Positions 9,910 to 21,882 of a DNA stretch of 54,580 nucleotides are shown piece by piece. The position numbers and the translations under genes are program-made. Location of the stretch: assembly GCA_036971615.1 (NCBI GenBank), contig JAYKKR010000060.1, positions 1 through 54,580 of the forward strand, given 5' to 3'. The notes below the pieces were generated by a model, which was not told where the DNA came from, ran no database searches, and saw nothing but the letters and a program-made list of their open reading frames with translations. Source of the stretch: Amyloporia xantha (taxonomy: Eukaryota > Basidiomycota > Agaricomycetes > Polyporales > Adustoporiaceae). Positions within the stretch are counted from its first letter, which is position 1. Every line of letters starts with the position of its first letter.

Positions 9910-12900
9910 ATGTCGAATCAGCAAGCAGCAACATCGGCAAAGAGGAAGCAAGCACGGCAACGCTATGAAGAGGACGATGACAATGAATACGAACCTCCAG
10001 ACATCGATGAGCAGCAGGACATCGACGAGGCCATGGAACGCTTACTCAGGGCACCAAAGTTACCATCCATCCCTACGCCTACCGCGAGGCCCAAACCCAG
10101 GCGCATTTCGCGGCCCATCGCAAAGGCAACTCCAGAGCTCGCCGCAGAGCAGCATGCAAATCTAGTGCCTCAACACGATGCGGAACCCGCCTCCAGTATC
10201 CGAAGCCAAATCCGACCCGAAGCAGCCCATCAGAGCCACCCCGACGCCCATGGTCATATTGTCATCATCGACCAGTGTTCTTGAGCCATCTGCAAAACCT
10301 CCATCATTGTCGAACTCGGTAGAGGCTCCGCCACCTCCTGAACACGACCCCGTTCACACTAACGAGGGGATAATGGAGGGAGTGGGACAGTCAGGACTCT
10401 CACCTTCACAGGATGCGCCCCATGCGCGGGACGATCACATCTATGGCACACGAGAGGTGGGGAAACACACGAACAAAAACTAAACCTTATTCCTTCGTAC
10501 TGACTGCAACGACAGGGTGTGATATTGTTGGATGACAGTAACCGTTCGTACATTGGATACGGCCTGCTGAACATCATCCAATCTCCGGAGAGATGGCAGA
10601 CGGACCGCCAAATCACCCGCAATGATGTAGAGGTGCAGGAAATGATGAGATCAATGCGAGAGAACTGGGCCCCCATCTCGCTCTCTCCTGAACAATCCAT
10701 TAGCATCGCCATTGACCCATCTTTGCTGCTGACTACCCTTTCGTGGACTACAACAGAGGATCGTGAAATCTTGATCGAGGAGGCCCCCACGCCAAAAATG
10801 GGCCGTGACAATACGGTGCTCGTGCTTACTGGGCGAGATCGCGTTGCGGCACTCACTGCCTTAGTGGAAGACGAAGTGAAGACTCTCCAAGATATGCAGA
10901 GGAATCATGAAGCTCTACCGAGGCCAACATGCGAGGAGACAACACTCTACCATCAGGACTGTCAGCTCCATGTTGCGAACATCGCAAGGTATTCCAAGTG
11001 GGGGTGTCATGTGTTTGACAGGAGTGAGTCATGATAACGACAGTCATTGAGTAATAATAACATATGATGTTCGGTGTGTCATGGCGGCATCATAAATGTG
11101 CGGCATTGGGCCAAGGGATCGAATGCCGCACTCGTGTGCTGCTGCTTGAGTGACCACCTGCATGTGTGCGACAAGCGCTGCGCGACATTGGTGCATCTGT
11201 GCTAATGCCGCACACAGCCACCTTACTGTAGCGACCAGACCATACTGACACCACATGTTCTCATCGCAGATAGAATGACACCCCAGTTGACGAAGGCTGT
11301 GGTAGATGGGTGGAATGTACCGCGCGATCCACCTCTAGAGGAACAGCTGCAATGCAGAGTTGATGACTTGATAAAGGCCCTGGAAGCGGGAGAATTTGAG
11401 GAATCATACTCCAAGCTCACACGCAGCATCCCACAGCTAGAGGAGTGCCACATGATGGTTCTCCACAATCGCCCATTTCTCGAGGTGCTGATGAAGATGC
11501 GCATGTTCGACGAGCATTATCTTTTCAACCTAACCTCGGATTGGGAGAAGTTGAATAAAATTATTGATGTGCACGCTGGGGTAAGGTCTATCTCCAATCA
11601 CCCATTTCTGAGCATTACTCACCGCCTTCACATAGGTGTGGTCAGCAGCCATCATGGATGGCATGAAGGCAATGTCACTGATTGCCGCTCCGAGAGACGA
11701 CTTCCCCTCGGTCAAACAGACCAGGCGTATAGTCAATGCGTGGAGTTTGTCGCTTGACAACAACAATGCGACCTGGCCCAGTTCTGACGAGGAAACAAAG
11801 CCTACCAATGATGCTCCAGCACTTGTCGCCATGTGGAAGCTCGGAAAGCTATTCTACCAACAGCCAGCGACAATACACGACCAGACCAAAAGACTCTTCA
11901 CCACTGAGGTCCTTAACCAAATAGACACGGTGTTCAAAAACACCATCACCGCACCGCTGCTCATCGGTACTGTTGCTGAACACTATTTGGCCGAATGGGT
12001 GGTGTATACAAACAAGGTCAAGGACATTCTCTGTAATTCGGCAGCTAGTTTAGACGGGGTACCGAACAAGAAGACAGTTCGTGCTCGTCTGGAATTCTTC
12101 TTTGCATCGCGCACCAAGTGTGCCCCAATGCCGCTGCCGACTCGAAGTGTAGTGTCTGCATTGGATGACAGCTTTGCCAGGTTTCCACGTGCCTTGTCTT
12201 ATGTGAGTCCTTCATGTCTCCCCTCAATCCCTGGTTGAGATCCCATAAGTACGAACACTGCTGCTTATTGGGAGGGGCGTTTTATTGCATGAGAGGGACC
12301 GTAACCGTATTTTCACCTGCGGCATCCGCGCACCCACCTCAATGCCGCACTACTAACTATTGTGTCATCTACCTCAGATATCGACATGGATAGAGCCTTT
12401 AGCAAGAGTGCTCCCCGAAGAATCTGTGAAGTATGCCGACATCACAACCAATATGATACTTGCCATCGAGCGGATTGCCAGAGCCGGAAAGAAGAAGAGC
12501 GAAGCGAAATACGTGAGCATCTTACCGCTACACCCCTTTCCTGGATCTAATTTACCCCGCAACACAGATTGTACGGCACTTGCTTCGTGCGACTGCAGTG
12601 GTGTTGCCGCCGCATGGAAAGTCACCTTCATGAATACGATGCCCGTTGTCTCCCAAGGGTGCCCTTTTCGCGCTGGCAGCATTCGGCATGCGGAGGATGT
12701 TTGAACAATACAATGCGAATCCATGGCCTGATCTCGCGACAGGACTCCCCGAATACTTAGGCAATATCGAACACAGGGAACCAAAGCTATCGTATACATC
12801 AGACGAGGAGGACATCGCAAATGAGCTCCTTGCCCAATTCTGTGATGATTCGACGGTAGATCCTATGGATGATCTGACTGCCTTTGTGAGAGAGGCACGA

Positions 12901-14770
12901 TCCTTGGTCCATAAGCAGGTGGATCAAATGAATGATGAAATCATCGGTGTCCGTGCAGTAAAAGCCTCCTTACGATCCTTATGGGGCTATGTCGAACATT
13001 TCCACAAAGGCTTCCCTGTGGCAGCGCAATGCCTGGATGTTTATGGCTTCATGGATGGAGTCCCGCTTTGCACTAGCACTCCGCAGGCCTCTCGCCTGTG
13101 GTCCATTTCTCGACCTCCGTGCGATGATATGCAGTTCAGTTTTCCGCTCAAACAATGCGTGGGCAAGTTGGGAGAATATCGGACGGGAAGAACTGACACG
13201 CTCTGGGATCCCGATCATCGCTCCTCCTTGGCATCATGAAACGAAGTCGGACATTGAAGAATGCGAGGATATGATACAGTTCCGTCGGGATGACAAGGAC
13301 ATTCAGAATATGGTTGCCAAGTTGGAGGCTTTTTCTGTGCTCCACAGCCCTAGTTCGCCTGCATCCAGCGGCCACCCACAAATGTCGTCGGAATGCGCAG
13401 CAGCAATCACCGCATTGATTAATGTACAGGGATTTTCAGCGTGACATTCAGTGTCCCAGGCTAACATAGTGCTAATTCAACAGGCTGCATCACTCAATGG
13501 TTCACGACGTCGCTTTCGTGCCCGCAAAGGCCCTGAGGCCCGCTTTGTCGGTGATTCTACCATGATATCTATCGTTCCTCGAATGCCATCACATGAGGAC
13601 AGCAACACGGATGATCCCAAAGTCGGTAGGCCCTCCTGTATCAATTGATACCCTTCTCAGCTTTATTGCAGATAATATTCTGCATCCTCCGCGAGGAGAA
13701 CCTCTTTTTTAATGACGATGACGATGTGGAGGCTTCAGAAGACGGGGATGTCCAGTTCCAGGTGGAGACAAGTGAGAAGCCATCATTCTCTGGCGATGAC
13801 TTGGAAGGGTCTCAGAAGGACTTGAGCACGTCCTCCGACGACGGAGGAAGCCTAGGTCTAATGCACAGATCCTCAGCAAAGGGCCATACATCATTGAAGG
13901 AGCATGCCCCAGGTACGTGCGGCATCGGCACTGATGTCCCAATGCAGCCAACTAACAATGCGGTCAAGGCCCCGCTGATAGCAACAGCACTATTCAGATG
14001 AAACGCGTCCATGTCAATGATGATAGGAATAATAAGCAAGGTATTTGCGGCATTGACCTGGATCATCCAATGCCGCACACCCTGATGCCTCGTGCTCCCG
14101 CCAAAGGGCACGAAACCATTCGTGGCACATGCTCCAGGCAGCTTTCTGGACGAAGAAGGTAGCCTTTCGAGCCATCCCGCATATACACATGTTAATGTTC
14201 TCCTCGGATTGTGTGCCAGATGATCATGTTCATGCGGCCAATTCCAACGTCCAGAAGTTGCGCATCTCCGGTATGTTCAATACTAAATCACACGTGATTG
14301 CTAATTTGACCCTGATTCAATCACCAGACTCCTTGACCTTATCGTCCAAGCCGCTATCAGTCAAATCCACATCCAAACGTCCTCGGACTCCGGTCCCATC
14401 CGGAGACTCTCGTAAGTGTCTAATAGATCCTTGTGCTTCTTGTCAATTCATTGAGTCTGTCGTAGCACATCGCAAAAAGGCAAAGGATCAAGAGGATGAT
14501 CCAGCTTGGGAACACCTGCTCGACGATCCCATTCAGACGGCTTCCTCCCAGACGCGAATGTCATTTGACGATGTCGACTCTGCCTATGATTCATTCACAC
14601 CGCTCGCTAGTTGGCCATCCTCAAGCCGCACCTCGGGCAAGAAATTCCCTGGGCCAAATTGCGGCACGCCGGGGCCATCATCATCATCCTCAACTACGCG
14701 CTCTGCGCCCAAGCCGTCTGTCCCGAAGAAAAATAAAGTAGAATATGTGGTCAGACGCCCCACGGCATAG
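9910..14770 (+). CDS. L2: divergent ParB-like L-family protein, active-site motif altered
   Basis: Starts MSNQQAATSAKRKQ with an acidic, proline-rich N-terminus. The ParB-like exon (about 10515-11023) has Y-I-G-Y-G-L-L-N-I, but the core GGQHR-x-x-AA is replaced by TGRDRVAAL, keeping only the G-x-x-R and A-A positions. It ends K-W-G-C-H-V-F-D, like the others. Later exons align with L4: H-A-G before an intron, S-T-W-I-E-P-L-A (about 12380), I-V-R-H-L-L-R-A, and A-A-I-T-A-L-I-N near 13420. Frame breaks are needed near 10180, near 12610-12660 (two, compensating) and near 13000-13050. The serine-rich tail ends at the TAG 14768-14770. The altered motif suggests loss or change of the ParB-like activity. 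Function unknown. Confidence 0.65.
11024..11269 (+). repeat. L2 intron after W-G-C-H-V-F-D with two 30-bp palindromes
   Basis: Two full palindromes lie at 11100-11129 and 11182-11211 (the second begins GCGACATT), and a lone left arm is at 11084-11090. The intron is 246 nt. It is the homologue of the palindrome-bearing introns in L1, L3, L4 and L5. Confidence 0.75.
12203..12377 (+). repeat. L2 intron before S-T-W-I-E-P with one 30-bp palindrome
   Basis: A 175-nt intron with donor GTGAGT and acceptor TCAG. The palindrome is at 12319-12348, with exactly 30 bp from arm end to arm end. Confidence 0.75.
13913..13976 (+). repeat. L2 short tail intron with palindrome at +7
   Basis: Donor GTACGT, then the palindrome starts at 13919 (GCGGCATC ... 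AATGCAGC, to 13948). The 3' end is at a CAAG or nearby AG. The second arm has one mismatch. Confidence 0.5.
14041..14136 (+). repeat. L2 second short tail intron with palindrome at +7
   Basis: The intron opens GTATTT and the palindrome occupies 14047-14076, again exactly from +7. The likely acceptor is the CAG near 14136. Its exact 3' end is uncertain. Confidence 0.5.
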
Positions 14771-15221
14771 ATATTGGACGCTTCTCCATGTTATCCAACT
14801 AGTGCACACAATGATTCGTGTATATCATTCAGACGTTTCGTAACAATGCCATGCAGTTTTGATGCAGAGCAAGAGAAACGCGCACTTTGATCACTGACTG
14901 TCATAGAAATGTCGTAGTGGTGGCTGCAAATCCCCGATATTGAACTAATTAGGAATTTTCCTCCGGACCGCTGCCCCATTCAGCCAAGCTTCAAACAGTT
15001 CATGGAGCCGGGCCGAGCTGTGTGTCGTGTTTCGCATCAATGGACCCAACCAATTGGGCTTCGTTTGAATGCCGCCGTCGGGTGTGGAATTTCAAGTGGG
15101 AACCCCTATTATTGCTTCGATTTGTTGGCTTTTTCGCCGCCCCTTTCCTTACCCTAGGCTTGCCCTGACACCACTCTGCCTGAACCCCCCAAAGATCTGA
15201 CTACGGCGACATCAACACAAA
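14771..15221. other. L2-K intergenic region
   Basis: No coding exon is supported and no copy of the palindrome is seen. It probably carries the K promoter. Confidence 0.4.
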
Positions 15222-18200
15222 ATGGCATCGTCTTCTTCTTCATTGCCATTAATATCTTCTCGGAATCATCATCATCATCATCAACAACAACAACCAGCAT
15301 CATCAATACTAGAAGAAGGCGTGATAGATGTGGATGCCTGGTCAGTACTGACAGTCTTTTCAATTTGTTGTTAGCATTGTCGTGCATAAAATAATAATAA
15401 TATATGGCTGTCTCACTTACTTGAAAAATTCTTTCCTCTCCACCAGGAGCCCGAGTCCTGATCAAGGAGAATGGGATAAAGATGATAAAGATGACGATGA
15501 GGTGGATTTATTACCGCCCACGCAGGCTGTCGAGCAACTCAGCAACGAAGAAGAGTATGTACTGCGACTTTCGTGTTGGTGGGTCACACAAATAACAATT
15601 GTTTCAGGCTCAACCTGGAACCTGATGCAACGCTCATGGTCGAAGGACGTCAAACTCCATTCGATGTTGATGAGGTTCCCGACGTCATGTATGCAGATGA
15701 TCACCCGGACCAGGATGAGGTATACGAGAACCTGTTTGTTAACCACACCAGGTATACTCTGCCCGCATTCGACCAGATGGCCCCTGTGTCCGTCAACCTC
15801 TCGGATTACCATTATAATTACAAAAGGAAGCGTCGTATCGAAGCCATCCGAACACTCGGCAGGCGGGTAAATCTCATCATCGATGACGAGTACGTTCTCG
15901 ACTCCGATGATCCACACCTGTTGTGGGAGGTAGACCGACACTTCCTGGATTTCATTCTTGTTGTCGGTCGCTACCGTGGATTAGGTCCTCTAATTCCGAA
16001 CACCCCAACCGACCACACATTTTGTTTCAATTTGGATCTGCACAGGCCCTATCGTCGGTTTAGTGCAAAGTATGGTAAGCTCGGGTTTGATCCAGAGCAC
16101 CGCATGTTCTATTGCGGCCGTCACGGCAATAACGAAGTCTGGATTGGAATGCGGCCCTGCGAAAGTGATGATGGCGACGAAGAGGGTGGGTTGGGTACCA
16201 ACAGTGGTGCTGCTCGTGCATCGTCGCGCAGTGGAGGCAAGAAGATCAACACTTGTTTAAAGACCACGCACCAGCGTGCGCTGCAGATGTTCCTCTTCAG
16301 CCGTCTTGCTACGCTGCAAGACTTGTCTTATCAAGTATCTCACCTGTATGGGTGGGGTGATGCTTGCTCACTCGATGACCTCAAGATAAAGCATTGCACA
16401 AACATGTAGTGAGTCACCCATCTAAATCATAGCTGTCGACCGCTCACCATAGTTCTGCTCTTTATCACACTCTCCCCCATTCGTGTTTCTCGCGGCATTG
16501 GCGCATTCTCCCCAATGCCGCGTGTATCAATCATCTCACTCGCTGCTCTGTATCTCCGGCATTCGCTCACTTCATCCGATGCCGCTACTGCCGCCGTTTC
16601 CTCTCTGCCCCTCTTAACGAACGCCCCACGTCGCTGCCGTGCTCATCATCAATGATCAATGTCCCATCCTGTTTTCAATCGTCATGTCGATGCAGTGACT
16701 TTCCGCAGCCTATCGAATTAAGGAAGAAAAGATACTATCGCTCTCAGCAAGGCAATCAAAGACGAGTGGGCACCATACATCGCAGGAGCTCCGCAATCCT
16801 GGCGTGAGGATGGCTTTCTTCAGGGCCACGAACCTATCTGCGTCATCTGTCGCTATGGACAGAATCAGCCCATTGATCTGGGTCAAAATGCTGAGGTCGA
16901 GGCCGAGGATTGGAAACGAGAGCGCAACTACAAGGAGGTGCGCTATCTGTCATTCGCCATCGCTACCGACATCAGCTGCATCAAAGTCGACGAGTGGGAG
17001 CCAGTGGCAGTCGATGAAATCTTGCTCGAGAACCGTCAACTGTGGGACGCACCCCATGCTGCATCTCGTGAACGCATTCCTGACCTCTCTCGATTCCCGC
17101 TCTATTTGCCTGATGGGGTCACTGAGCGCCCTATATTTACCACCGACGGGTTTCGAGTTCCGCGACTACAAGGCTTGATACCCAGTACACGCCATCCCTG
17201 CGGCCTACTTCTGAATCTTTCCACTGTGCGTCAGTTCTGGGAACCGAACCCTGATCAGATGCCAGATACAGACTTCAACGATGCGCAAGAGTGGAGCGAA
17301 AATGATGAAGACGATGATCCTCGACCATCACGCCATGCACGAGCACCTGGCAATCACGGCCACACCAGCCAGCGCCTTCAATATCACAGAGCAGAACCCT
17401 GCTTGCGAGGGTACCCCCAAGGGTTCACACACAAGTTTGGCAATATTCAGTGTGATATGATCCCTCCCCACTTTGAGCCCATTCTAGACCGCATCAATAA
17501 GCAACTCCAGCCAGCGCGGCGCAGTGGACCGGCTGCGGCAGCTAACAGACATAGAGTGAATGTGGGTGATGGTGATGATGACGATTACTCGTTCTCAGAT
17601 GATGAAGATGGTGAGGTCAACGGGCTTATGGACGACGGTCCCGCCGTTGTCGGCGTGGGTTGCCAGGGATACAGCGAGCTCAGCCATCGTTTGCGCCCTC
17701 GTTCGGGTCTCCATGACATCACCCAGGGTCAGGTTACGCAGGTTTTTGCAGGTGCATGGGCACAGAGTCAGAAAAATCATGGAAAATTCAACACCGCTTT
17801 CGACCGCTGTCAAAATGGAATGCCTCATCAGACGTTTGATCAAAAGGTACACGCCCCGATGTTCCGCGCGACTTTCGTATGGAAAACGTGTATTATGTGG
17901 ATTTGGATCGGCTCTCTGACACCCATCGTAATGGCCGGTTAGTTCTATACAGTTGTTGGTTAGGGTTAGATTCGGCTGATGTTGTCTCTCATTTTGCAGC
18001 ACCATCCTAATTGATATTATATCACCTTTGGCCAAAGCATGGCGACATGGTGTTATATTTTCCCAGCTGAAGCAGCACCTGCAAGTGTTCAGACCCAAGG
18101 TGAGTCTCTTCCATCCCAAGCTCTCTGTAGGATGAATCATATTAAAGTGGACCATTGTCGCTTGCAGGCTTACCCTGCACTTCTGGCATGGATGATGTAC

Positions 18201-20551
18201 CCATTGGGATCTTTGCTGGAGAATATCTATCAGGAGCATCTACCCAAGCTGATCCATATTCGGACCCTGAACAGCCCATGCCGCGATCTGCTCATGCTTC
18301 CTCTACCGAAAACTGTGGAATTTGTCGCTTGTATAGAGCATACCTTGGCATTTGAACAAACTGGCAACACCAAATGTCTTGCTACCGCTCTAATGTCCCC
18401 CTCTGGATTGTGCGCAGTTTGCTCATACATGGTATTCCCACATTCTCACCGGACATCAAACTGGGAGGAATCAACAACTCGTTCCATATTGAGTTGCGCT
18501 GCTGGCCCACACATCCTCCTATGTCGACACCGGAGGTCGCATCGAAGCGGGCTCAACAGCTTACGTATGGAATGCCTCATTTTATGGTGAGTACGATCTG
18601 CCTTGAGACAATGTACATCACAGGCATGCGGCATTCGCACACATGATCAAATGCCGCAGTGATGATGTGGAATCACTGCGGCATTGCCTCCAATGGCTGA
18701 ATGCCGCGTGGAATGCCGATGACTCCTTTGGCTGTGTTCCATCATTTGCTTACATTACACACTCTCCATCTTCAGGGCTACCTGCTGGGCTTCCACCTGG
18801 ATGTCGTCTCGGTTCAGAGCCCAGAGTACGGGAGCCAGTATTCTCGTGACACGCGATCGAGGCAAGCGATAGTTTGTGCAGAGCTTGCTCTCCGGACCTA
18901 CATTAACGATGTCAAGGAGCTAGTCAGCCGTGCTGTGAACGTTGACATTGCAAGAATGGAAGCCGAGCCTCCTGCAGATCGCCGACCGGGAAGTGAAGCA
19001 AATCTCACGTCATTCCTTGCTGGTCGTGGCCGCTGCCTTAAAACCTGGAAAGCTAGCGAGACACCTTTAGGTTTTAACGACAACGCTTATAGCCATTTGG
19101 CCCAGGCGATCACTGCCGATCCGGAGCACCTCGGTGATGGGCTCCCTGATCCTCTCAATCAAACATGGAGTCTCCAGGATTTTGCGGAGCTGCTGTACGA
19201 TATAGGAAACCCTCACAATCCGAAGCCAGTCACACCTCCCATCATCCACAACGGGGCTTTTGCCATGCTCCTCAACGTCAGCATTGGATATATCATCAGA
19301 TATTCACCAAATGCATACCAAGAGCGTACACCCAGCGTCGCTCAAAACAAAAAGAACCGTGAATTCATCAAGGAATTCGTCATTGCTGCGTTTGTTCTTG
19401 CCATGAAGCATCTCCAGATTAATCACATTCCGAATCGTCTCCCATCTCAAGGCCGCGGTGCTCCGAAGAGGACTGTTTCCCACCTGTCATGGACATCACT
19501 TGGCCAACCCGCATCTGAGGATGACATGGATCGTATCAGGTCATCCGGCATTACAGTTGAGCGACGGAGTGAGGTGGTACAGCGCGTCGCTGCACAAGGT
19601 GGCGCACGTAGAGCTCAGGTGGACCACGCTCAGGCCGCTTGGAGTGCCCTTCGTACTGATATTAAAGACTTCGGCACTGTGCTCTGCCGACACACCATGC
19701 CTCTAGAGTTCGACATCATTTCCGTCGCGAACGTGGATAGATTGCCGTCTCTCAACGTTAAGATGACGGGCAGTAACATTGTCAGCTTCGTCTACACATG
19801 GGTCGATCGGGAATTTTCCTTTTCCAACCCTCTTCATCACCTCGCCCTCTTGATTGCGATGACATATTGTAAGATTCCGCCTGATGTTGGTTACAATCCA
19901 ACAGATCTTCAGGGACAGCTTACGAGACACGATTGGGAAGCGACGACGACAGCGGTTCGCAACTGCACATGGCAGAAGCAGGCTACATCAGCGTCAAGGA
20001 AGGGTTTCACCGATCCACGCCCTTTCATTACGATGGTCGCAGTATATATCATTGCCTTCATCGATCCCAACTCCCCCCTCTTAGTGTGGATGGGTCAACA
20101 CAAGGGAAGTCTAGGACCAGCATGGACCAGGAAACATGGGAGCAAGACCATAGCCCCTTTTAACATGGTGCGACTCGGCCTCGCGGAGGCTCAAGGATCT
20201 AAGATATTGAAGGGAGCAATATATGGGACAGACTGGCGTTTCTACGGCGGGGACCACCTCACCCAGCTTTACGAAGATATTAAGTCATCTTTCAACGACC
20301 ATCCCCATGGCCCTTTTCGGGCATGCGTACGAATACTCGGCCAGCCCTTGACCATCAAACTGGCTCGTTCTGGCGGTGGACTTCCTATTCCCCCCGGTCT
20401 TGGGGCCATTCCCCCAGTGCCCGGGTCATCTACGTCTCTCCAGAAGCGTTCTCGTGGGTACAGTGTAGACGATGAAGATGAAGAAGATAGCGGGAAGCGT
20501 GCACGTGGGTCTTCAGTGGACGATGACCGCAATAGCTACATGGTAGAGTGA
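15222..20551 (+). CDS. K: large multi-exon basidiomycete protein of unknown function
   Basis: Not an L paralogue and not recognised. The likely start MASSSSSLPLISSRN precedes a His/Gln-rich stretch. Exons joined by short GT-AG introns give an N-terminal part (15606-16409) with Y-H-Y-N-Y-K-R-K-R-R, then a part with C-V-I-C-R-Y-G-Q-N-Q-P near 16830, acidic linkers, and a long last exon (about 18776-20551) that ends in a charged tail (S-V-D-D-E-D-E-E-D-S-G-K-R-A-R-G) like a nuclear signal. Frame changes are needed near 17850 and at a CCCCC run near 18400. I do not see the KDZ, hAT or Mutator catalytic motifs that would make it a transposase. Two introns contain pairs of 30-bp palindromes. It lies in tandem with L2 and L3 on the same strand. 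Confidence 0.6.
16410..16730 (+). repeat. K intron with two 30-bp palindromes
   Basis: Palindromes are at 16492-16521 and 16556-16585 (the second begins CCGGCATT). The surrounding sequence breaks all frames for about 320 nt and is pyrimidine-rich. Donor and acceptor positions are approximate. Confidence 0.6.
18588..18775 (+). repeat. K intron with two 30-bp palindromes
   Basis: The donor GTGAGT follows ...MPHFM and the acceptor TTCAG precedes G-Y-L-L-G-F-H. Palindromes are at 18628-18657 and 18678-18707, only 20 bp apart. This shows that the 30-mer is not limited to L-family introns. Confidence 0.65.
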
Positions 20552-21882
20552 TGGAAACTGGACACTTCATGCATCGCAATTTCCACGTCCCCTTATGCTC
20601 TCTTTCACATCGATTAGCACTTGTCGTCAATTGCTAGTTGTCATATTCTGGTTCATTCACTGAATACTAATCTTCAATCCGGATGGACCGGCATTTAGGG
20701 ATGAGTGTCAATGCCGCATTCTTCGACCAATCTGTTCATTGCAATCGCAGCATTATCACATATGTGCCAATGTCGCATGTAGGGGAACATCATCAACACT
20801 CAGAGCACGTAGATACACCGTGCTCCTGGCATCAATCTCTTGTCATGATGATGATTAATATCTGTTATCACGGATGGCTGGTACACCAGTCAGACATATT
20901 TACTTTGTTGACAGTCTGAATGTCGTTGAACTGGTTCATGTCAACTTCCCATCATCAAGAAGCATCAGGCTAACAGACGTTGGGAAAGTGTTCATAATGG
21001 CCTAATCATGGCGTAAACGTCGGATGTGCTGTACATTCCTGGTAGTCATAGTGATCTAGAAATGGTGCCTTGTCGCAACAACTTGCAGGCCGTATTACAC
21101 ATACCCACACATCTCTGGCATCTCTGACTAGAATTCTGCCGGAAGAGTGCACTCTTTTCCCTTGTACAGACCATGCTAAAGCCAACACTACCGGCAAGTT
21201 AACTTGTGTGCTTCGGATTTAGAGCTTTAAGCACAGTCTGTCAAAATGTTATACATGTATGGAACAGCAATGGTGCATTTCTACTGTGATATATAATTAG
21301 TGTCTTTCGTTATTGAGAAACTTTGAACCAATTTAGAGGAGCTGACGCCACAAGGTAAGGCGGTGAACCACTTTTGCCCTACATCGGGTATCTCGGTGGA
21401 CAATGGAATTAAATGGGAATAATCTGCTGTTGACGCTCACCGTGAGGATTAGTAATGAGGTCAGTCAAGTAGGGGTAATATATGATATATCTCAGTCGAC
21501 AAAACAACATCAAGCCAAATTGAAAAACATGAAGTGGCGGGGCGGCCATTATCCACCGCACTCGTGTTTGATTCTATTACACACATCACATGTCGAATAT
21601 GCTTCTGGTTGCCTGAGACGAAAACGGGAATATAGGCAAGAAATCGTCTTGTGACGGCATTGCGTCGGCTATTTCGATGCCGCAGCGCGCAACTCGCAGA
21701 TGCCGCATTATTATGAAGAGGCGATCAGATGTTCATTCGGCGACTACATCCCATTGATTGACTCAGCGTCGGCAGAATTGATGGCGGCCGGGGCAAAAAG
21801 GCAGCTGTCAAACCCTTGGCGGCCCAACGCCATCAGCGATATCCCTTTACTCTCAACCACACTCTTCTCTGCCATTATCACG
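20552..21882. other. K-L3 intergenic region with two 30-bp palindromes
   Basis: No coding exon is supported over about 1.3 kb. Palindromes lie at 20688-20717 and 21654-21683, both 30 bp. The segment before 21883 probably contains the L3 promoter. Confidence 0.45.

Noticed and set aside
18155..18355. Separate ORF starting MSLAGLPCTSG
   Set aside because: The overlapping frame (A-Y-P-A-L-L-A-W-M-M-Y ... L-A-T-A-L-M-S-P) joins better to the preceding exon, with a one-base shift at the following CCCCC run.
15222..20551. K as a KDZ, hAT or other transposase
   Set aside because: I found no catalytic triad context, no terminal repeats bracketing the gene and no target duplication.
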